Positions 58,903-64,000 of a stretch of DNA of 64,000 nucleotides are shown one piece after another. The translations under genes were made by a program, and so were the position numbers. Below the pieces are notes generated by a model that worked only from the letters and a program-made list of their open reading frames with translations, was not told the DNA's origin and ran no database searches. How positions within the stretch are numbered: the stretch's first letter is position 1; each line of letters begins with the position of its first letter. The stretch is taken from assembly GCF_014764385.1 (NCBI RefSeq), contig NZ_CP061714.1, positions 2,356,001 to 2,420,000 of the forward strand, in the 5' to 3' direction. The stretch comes from Luteimonas sp. MC1825. GTDB taxonomy: Bacteria > Pseudomonadota > Gammaproteobacteria > Xanthomonadales > Xanthomonadaceae.

Positions 58903-58981
58903 ATTCGCGTGTCCGGTATCGTGCGGCGCCCGCGCATGAACGCGAACCGACAGGCGGATTCGCGGCGCGAAATCGGCACGC

Positions 58982-58987
58982 TATACT
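58982..58987 (+). promoter_or_regulatory. -10 box TATACT of the 6S RNA gene
   Basis: TATACT lies 7-8 bases before the predicted 6S RNA 5' end. The -35 region at 17 bases reads TTCGCG and is weak. Confidence 0.6.
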
Positions 58988-58993
58988 GCGCTC

Positions 58994-59182
58994 GCGTCCT
59001 CTGCCGTGTTCGACGGCGCGCTCAAACATACGCCTTGTCCCTTAATGACGACCACGGGGGCGCGACGGAAGCCTGGCGCGCATGTCCGCCCACGAGCGGA
59101 AAGCCCGAAGGCCGCCAAGCGTCCCCACTTGAACCCCGGGTTCAAGGTCGTTTGGCTCGCATCGGCATGGTGGAGGACGTAT
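58994..59182 (+). ncRNA. ssrS: 6S RNA
   Basis: 6S RNA binds sigma-70 RNA polymerase by mimicking an open promoter and changes transcription in stationary phase. The call rests on position between zapA and the 5-formyl-THF cyclo-ligase gene, a length near 188 nt, and a clear terminal stem. Bases 58995-59008 (CGTCCTCTGCCGTG) pair with 59166-59179 (CATGGTGGAGGACG) through 13 of 14 positions if G-U pairs are allowed. A good -10 box precedes it. The interior is expected to hold the open bubble; I did not fold it fully. No open reading frame explains this interval. Confidence 0.85.
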
Positions 59183-59225
59183 CTCTTTCTCCGGTCCCAC
59201 GCGGCGCACCGGCGCCGCGCTCGCC

Positions 59226-59816
59226 GTGACCAACACCCGCGCGATCCTGCGTCGCGACGCGCGCGGCGCGCGACGGGGCGTACCGCCGCCGGCGCGCATC
59301 GGCGCCGCATCGGGTCTCGCGGAACAGCTGCTCGCCATGACGCCGACTTCGGCGCGCGTGGTCGCCGGCTACTGGGCCAGCGACGGCGAGATCCCGCTGC
59401 ACTCCTGGCAGTTGCGCCTGCCTGCGCATTGCACCTACTGCCTGCCTCTGCTTCACGAAGACGGCCGGCTGCGTTTCGCGCCGTGGCGCGTGGGCGATCC
59501 GGTGGTGCCGAATCGCCACGGCATTCCCGAGCCGGACGTCGCCGCGGATGCGCTGCTGATGCCCGCGCAGCTTGATCTGGTCGTGGTGCCGCTGGTGGCG
59601 TTCGACGCGCGTTGCCATCGGCTGGGCATGGGCGGCGGCTGGTACGATCGCAGCTTCGCGTTCCGCCACCAGGCGCCCGCGCCTCCGTGGCTGGTGGGCG
59701 CCGCATTTGCGTTCCAGCAGTCGGCGGCCGACCTGCCGCGCGAAGACTGGGACGTGCAGCTCGACGCCGTCTGCACCGAACGCGCCACCCACCTCCGTCC
59801 CGCGGAAGCATCGTGA
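59226..59816 (+). CDS. 5-formyltetrahydrofolate cyclo-ligase
   Basis: This enzyme converts 5-formyl-THF to 5,10-methenyl-THF with ATP. The 196-residue protein has the N-terminal basic helix (TRAILRRDARGARRGVPP), YCLPLLHEDGRLRFAPWRVG, the substrate region FDARCHRLGMGGGWYDRSFA and the conserved C-terminal DVQLDAVCTE. The GTG at 59226 is the best start. It is the ygfA (fau) equivalent and follows the 6S RNA as in E. coli, where the two are co-transcribed. Its stop overlaps the GTG of the EVE gene as GTGA. Confidence 0.92.
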   Translation: MTNTRAILRRDARGARRGVPPPARIGAASGLAEQLLAMTPTSARVVAGYWASDGEIPLHSWQLRLPAHCTYCLPLLHEDGRLRFAPWRVGDPVVPNRHGIPEPDVAADALLMPAQLDLVVVPLVAFDARCHRLGMGGGWYDRSFAFRHQAPAPPWLVGAAFAFQQSAADLPREDWDVQLDAVCTERATHLRPAEAS

Positions 59817-60286
59817 CTGCACGCAAACGCTACTGGCTGATGAAGTCCGAGCCCGAAGACTTCTCGATCGACGACCTCGAGCGCGTCCGCACCGAGCCCT
59901 GGACGGGTGTCCGCAACTACCAGGCGCGCAATTTCATGCGTGATGGCATGAAACCCGGTGATGGCGTGCTGTTCTACCATTCGAACTGCGACGTGCCCGG
60001 GGTCTATGGCGTGGCCGAGGTCACCAGTGCGCCGTATCCGGATCCCACCCAGTTCGAGCGCAAGTCGAAGTACTTCGACCCCAAGGCCAGCCATGAAGAG
60101 CCGCGCTGGATGCTGGTCGACGTCGGTTTCGTGCGCAAGCTTGCCGGCCCTGTTTCGCTTGACGCCATCCGCGGCCAGGCGGAGGGGCTGGGCGAGGACT
60201 TCGCCCTGATCCGCAAGGGCACCCGCCTGTCGGTACTGCCCGTGACCGCGGCACAATGGAAAATCATCCTGTCCCTGGAACCATGA
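59813..60286 (+). CDS. EVE domain protein (thymocyte nuclear protein 1-like)
   Basis: The 157-residue protein is a single EVE domain, a PUA-like fold proposed to read modified bases in DNA or RNA. Signature segments are [60 protein letters not shown] and [20 protein letters not shown]. The aromatic pocket residues (Trp, Tyr, His) are present. The GTG at 59813 overlaps the preceding stop (GTGA), and its own stop overlaps the rpiA ATG (ATGA), so three genes are translationally linked. The specific ligand is unknown. Confidence 0.93.
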   Translation: MTARKRYWLMKSEPEDFSIDDLERVRTEPWTGVRNYQARNFMRDGMKPGDGVLFYHSNCDVPGVYGVAEVTSAPYPDPTQFERKSKYFDPKASHEEPRWMLVDVGFVRKLAGPVSLDAIRGQAEGLGEDFALIRKGTRLSVLPVTAAQWKIILSLEP

Positions 60287-60933
60287 TGTCCGAAGGCAAG
60301 CGCCGGGCCGGCGAGAAGGCCATTGAATTCGTGGAAGACGGCATGGTCGTCGGAGTCGGCACCGGATCCACGGTGGCGTACTTCATCGATGCGCTGGCCG
60401 GCATCAGGCATCGCATCGCCGGTGCGGTCTCAAGCTCGGAGCAGAGCAGCGAGCGGCTGCGTGGCCACGGGATCGACGTGCTCGACCTCAATGCCTGCGG
60501 CCCGATCCCGCTGTATGTCGACGGCGCCGACGAATGCGACCGGGACAGGCACCTGATCAAGGGCGGCGGCGCGGCGCTCACGCGTGAAAAGATCATCGCC
60601 GAAGCTGCGAAGACATTCGTCTGCATCATCGATCCGTCGAAGGAAGTCGATGTGCTGGGGCGCTTTCCGCTCCCGATCGAAGTGATCCCCATGGCACGCA
60701 GTCTGGTAGCGCGGGAAATCGTCGCGAGCACTGGCGGCCATCCGGTCTGGCGCCAGGATGTGCGGACAGACAATGGCAACTGGGTGCTCGACATCCATGG
60801 CCTGGCGATCACCGACCCGGTGGCGCTCGAGCGCGAACTCAACCAGATTCCGGGCGTGGTCAGCGTGGGGCTGTTCGCCCGGCGCGCCGCCGACGTGGTG
60901 ATCGTGGGCGGCGACCCGGTCCTGGTTCGCTGA
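60283..60933 (+). CDS. rpiA: Ribose-5-phosphate isomerase A
   Basis: RpiA interconverts ribose 5-phosphate and ribulose 5-phosphate in the pentose-phosphate pathway, the same pathway as tkt earlier in the window. The 216-residue protein has the phosphate loop [20 protein letters not shown], the catalytic region [20 protein letters not shown] (Asp, Asp, Lys) and [40 protein letters not shown] lies near the end. Start is ATG 60283, overlapping the EVE stop; ATG 60286 is equally possible. The gene is convergent with the secreted-protein pair. Confidence 0.96.
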   Translation: MMSEGKRRAGEKAIEFVEDGMVVGVGTGSTVAYFIDALAGIRHRIAGAVSSSEQSSERLRGHGIDVLDLNACGPIPLYVDGADECDRDRHLIKGGGAALTREKIIAEAAKTFVCIIDPSKEVDVLGRFPLPIEVIPMARSLVAREIVASTGGHPVWRQDVRTDNGNWVLDIHGLAITDPVALERELNQIPGVVSVGLFARRAADVVIVGGDPVLVR

Positions 60934-60981
60934 CAGGTATTCCCGCTAGCCGCAGCCCGGGGACTGCGGAAAAGCGTCCTC

Positions 60982-61533
60982 TCAGGCCCCGACATCCTCG
61001 TCGTAGGCCACAGTGATGTAATGCAGCGCGGCACCCGGGGTGAGCATGCACTGCACCGCGGGCTGGTAGATCAGCTCCGGACCACCTGCGATCTCGCTGG
61101 GCTCCCACGGCAGTGGTGTGCCGACCGTCCCGGCAAACATGCTGACCGACTTGGTTCGATAGACCGCATCCGACTGGTCACCCAGCTGACTCCCTTCCAC
61201 GAACGTGCAGCTCACGTTGGCGGTCGCCGAGCCGACATTGCCCACGTGGGCCACCAGCCTCGTTGCGCCTCGCCCACCGGCACGTGGATCACCGCGGAAC
61301 GTGCACGTCACGAATGACGGGCCCGCGCCTTCGTTCACGAGGCCGAGGGGCCGCGCGCGCAGCGACTCTGCGTGCTGTGACAGCGCGGGTTGGCAGATTC
61401 CTGCCGCGCCCTGGATGTCATAGCGGTAGATCTCAGCGGCTGACAGCGAGTTGGATGCAGGAACCGCGGCCAGGAGGGCGAGGGATGCGGCGATCAAGGC
61501 GGGTCGCAGCCCGCAAGACTCAGGCGCCGACAT
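60982..61533 (-). CDS. Secreted four-cysteine protein, family member 2
   Basis: The function is unknown. The 183-residue precursor has a hydrophobic signal segment (LIAASLALLAAVPASNSLSA). The mature domain has cysteines at 47, 77, 109 and 162. Shared motifs with the other two members are QGAAGIC, ARPLGLVNEG, SFVTC, VSCTFVEG, YRTKSVSM, WEPSEI and CMLTPG. The C-terminal YDEDVGA is almost identical to the YNEDVGA of its neighbour. The ATG at 61533 lies within the last codons of the upstream paralog, a 14-base overlap; a TTG at 61497 is a possible alternative start. An extra cysteine (Cys7) precedes the hydrophobic segment and is not part of a lipobox. Confidence 0.72.
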   Translation of the reverse strand: MSAPESCGLRPALIAASLALLAAVPASNSLSAAEIYRYDIQGAAGICQPALSQHAESLRARPLGLVNEGAGPSFVTCTFRGDPRAGGRGATRLVAHVGNVGSATANVSCTFVEGSQLGDQSDAVYRTKSVSMFAGTVGTPLPWEPSEIAGGPELIYQPAVQCMLTPGAALHYITVAYDEDVGA

Positions 61534-62056
61534 CTTCGTTGTACTCGCGACCGGTGTACTGGATGGTGGACGACGGAGGCAGGATGCAGCTGAGCGACGG
61601 GCGATCGATGCCCGACGGCTTGGCATTCGAGACTTCCGAAGGAACCCAGGTGAGCTCCGCGCCGGCACCCGGTGCGATGCTGACGGTCTTTGGCACATAG
61701 ACCGCGTAGATAGAAACACCCGTCTGGTGCCCGTTCACCAGCGTGCACGTGTAGTCCTTGGCGGTGGTTCCGTTGTTGGTGATCGCGACGTACAGCCGCT
61801 TCGAGCCGCGGACCGAGTCCTGGTGGTCGTCGCCCTGCCAGTTGCAGGTCACGAAGATCTGGCCTTCGGACTCGTTGGCCAGGCCCAGCGGGCGGTATCG
61901 GGTCCCGGCGGCGAACGCCGCGGTCGCGGCCTTGCACATGCCGGAGGCACCCTGCACATCCACGCGAGGCAATTCGGCCGCACCGGCCGCCGCCGCACTG
62001 GCAACAAGGGCGAGGAACACCGGGGTCAACAAGTTGCGGGCACGGCGCATGAGCAT
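61520..62056 (-). CDS. Secreted four-cysteine protein, family member 3
   Basis: The function is unknown. The 178-residue precursor has a signal peptide (MRRARNLLTPVFLALVASAA, ending near AGAAEL) and a mature domain with cysteines at 41, 71, 104 and 157. Conserved motifs are QGASGMC, YRPLGLANES, IFVTC, TCTLVNG, YVPKTVSI, WVPSEV and SCILPPS, ending YNEDVGA. ATG 62056 was chosen; ATG 62050 and a TTG at 62065 are alternatives. It is the first gene of a two-gene tandem, overlapping member 2 by 14 bases, behind a plausible promoter at 62083-62111. The pair sits directly downstream of an rRNA operon. Confidence 0.75.
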   Translation of the reverse strand: MLMRRARNLLTPVFLALVASAAAAGAAELPRVDVQGASGMCKAATAAFAAGTRYRPLGLANESEGQIFVTCNWQGDDHQDSVRGSKRLYVAITNNGTTAKDYTCTLVNGHQTGVSIYAVYVPKTVSIAPGAGAELTWVPSEVSNAKPSGIDRPSLSCILPPSSTIQYTGREYNEDVGA

Positions 62057-62082
62057 CAAGTCCAATCAACAGGGAGCCGCAC

Positions 62083-62111
62083 ACGTTAACCGAGCAACGC
62101 ACGCCAGGCAA
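62083..62111 (-). promoter_or_regulatory. Candidate promoter TTGCCT-N17-TAACGT for the secreted-protein pair
   Basis: On the minus strand the -35 TTGCCT (62111-62106), a 17-base spacer and TAACGT (62088-62083) lie just after the rRNA terminator. They predict a leader of about 20 bases. Confidence 0.4.
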
Positions 62112-62140
62112 GGAGCAAACACCATCCGGCGCACAAAGAA

Positions 62141-62169
62141 AAACCCCGCAGCCGAGGGCTGCGGGGTTT
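62141..62169 (-). terminator. rRNA operon terminator
   Basis: A perfect 13-bp stem (AAACCCCGCAGCC / GGCTGCGGGGTTT) with loop GAG is flanked by T-runs on both strands. It lies 11 bases after the 5S 3' end. It is the strongest terminator in the window. Confidence 0.92.
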
Positions 62170-62180
62170 TGGGGTAAAAA

Positions 62181-62295
62181 CCCTGGCGATGACCTACTCT
62201 CGCATGCTAGATGCACACTACCATCGGCGCATGTACGTTTCACTTCCGAGTTCGGAATGGGATCGGGTGGTTCCATACAGCTATTGTCACCAGGG
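62181..62295 (-). rRNA. rrf: 5S ribosomal RNA
   Basis: Read on the minus strand, the gene starts CCCTGGTGACAATAGC and ends TCATCGCCAGGG, so its ends pair. Internal 5S landmarks are present, including ACCCGATCCCATTCCGAACT and GAAACGTACATGCGCCGATG. The length is about 115 nt. No tRNA follows it. The 170 bases between 5S and 23S show no other feature. Confidence 0.95.
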
Positions 62296-62465
62296 AGAGG
62301 GTGGAGGGTCGCGGGCCGGTGTATTGGCTTCACGCGCACACGCTCTCGTTGGTTGCCTCCGAGCGTACCTGCAAGCAGGTGCGCCTTTGGCGAATAAATA
62401 AGGACGTAGCGAACTTTTGTGCCGAACATCGACGCGTCGTCGAGTCCAAGGCCACTTGAGGTTAT

Positions 62466-64000
<1,535 letters not shown>

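Noticed and set aside
59226-60286. EVE domain gene as part of a defence or modified-base system
   Set aside because: Its neighbours are the conserved housekeeping genes 5-FCL and rpiA; no restriction or McrBC-like genes are present.
60950-60969. Hairpin CCGCAG / CTGCGG after rpiA as a terminator
   Set aside because: The 6-bp stem with an 8-base loop and no T-run is too weak to call.

Overview
The window is chromosomal, very GC-rich and densely coded, from a gammaproteobacterium most like the Lysobacteraceae (Xanthomonadaceae: Lysobacter, Luteimonas, Xanthomonas relatives). The evidence is an xps-like type II secretion gspE-gspF pair, the order TIGR02449-zapA-6S RNA-5-FCL-EVE-rpiA, a pilMNOPQ cluster divergent from PBP1A, xerD next to dsbC, and many GTG starts. 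No phage, IS element, CRISPR array or tRNA gene was seen. It reads as a core-genome segment ending in an rRNA operon.

Layout. 1-2679: 3' part of gspF, then gspE (minus). 2836-3339: a small secreted four-cysteine protein. 3364-9261 (minus): purL, a lipoprotein DsbC and XerD. 9309-10444: RDD membrane protein and FrnE-like DsbA protein. 10515-11519 gapA (minus) and 11692-12318 ompW are divergent around a perfect FNR-type palindrome. 12360-15518: S1/P1 nuclease and modABC. 15545-17216 (minus): an M56 peptidase-TonB fusion with a BlaI repressor, behind a promoter carrying two BlaI operators. 17329-17404: a perfect 28-bp inverted repeat. 17467-22010 (minus): Cds1/CysK-like PLP enzyme, transketolase and a dicarboxylate/glutamate symporter. 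22072-29016 (minus): a six-gene MoxR-DUF58-DUF4381-VWA-VWA/TPR-BatD (Bat) operon. 29159-34127 (minus): pilMNOPQ, with divergent mrcA.

36892-45192: a conserved unknown gene, gltA, rpmE2, nucleoside hydrolase, recG, ridA and spoT. 45327-47250 (minus): rpoZ, gmk and yicC, divergent from rph-rdgB-hemW (47318-49803). 49910-52683: a DUF1631 gene coupled to a PilZ gene. 52762-56025: pepQ, pepP and a UPF0149 gene. 56146-60933: a PAS-PAS-GGDEF-EAL protein, TIGR02449-zapA, 6S RNA, 5-formyl-THF cyclo-ligase, EVE protein and rpiA. 60982-62056 (minus): two more members of the secreted four-cysteine family. 62141-64000: rRNA terminator, 5S rRNA and the 3' half of 23S rRNA (minus).

How the genes connect. 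The envelope is the main theme: T2SS, type IV pilus assembly and secretin, PBP1A, Bat proteins, DsbC, OmpW and c-di-GMP proteins (PilZ, GGDEF-EAL). Central metabolism (gapA, tkt, gltA, rpiA, purL) and stress or stringent control (spoT, rpoZ, gmk, rph, rdgB, 6S RNA) fill the rest. The most novel items are the three-member secreted cysteine family with invariant spacing, the second Bat VWA domain that has lost its metal site, a calcium-type acidic motif in the PilN tail, a repeated leaderless-promoter layout and the doubled BlaI operator.
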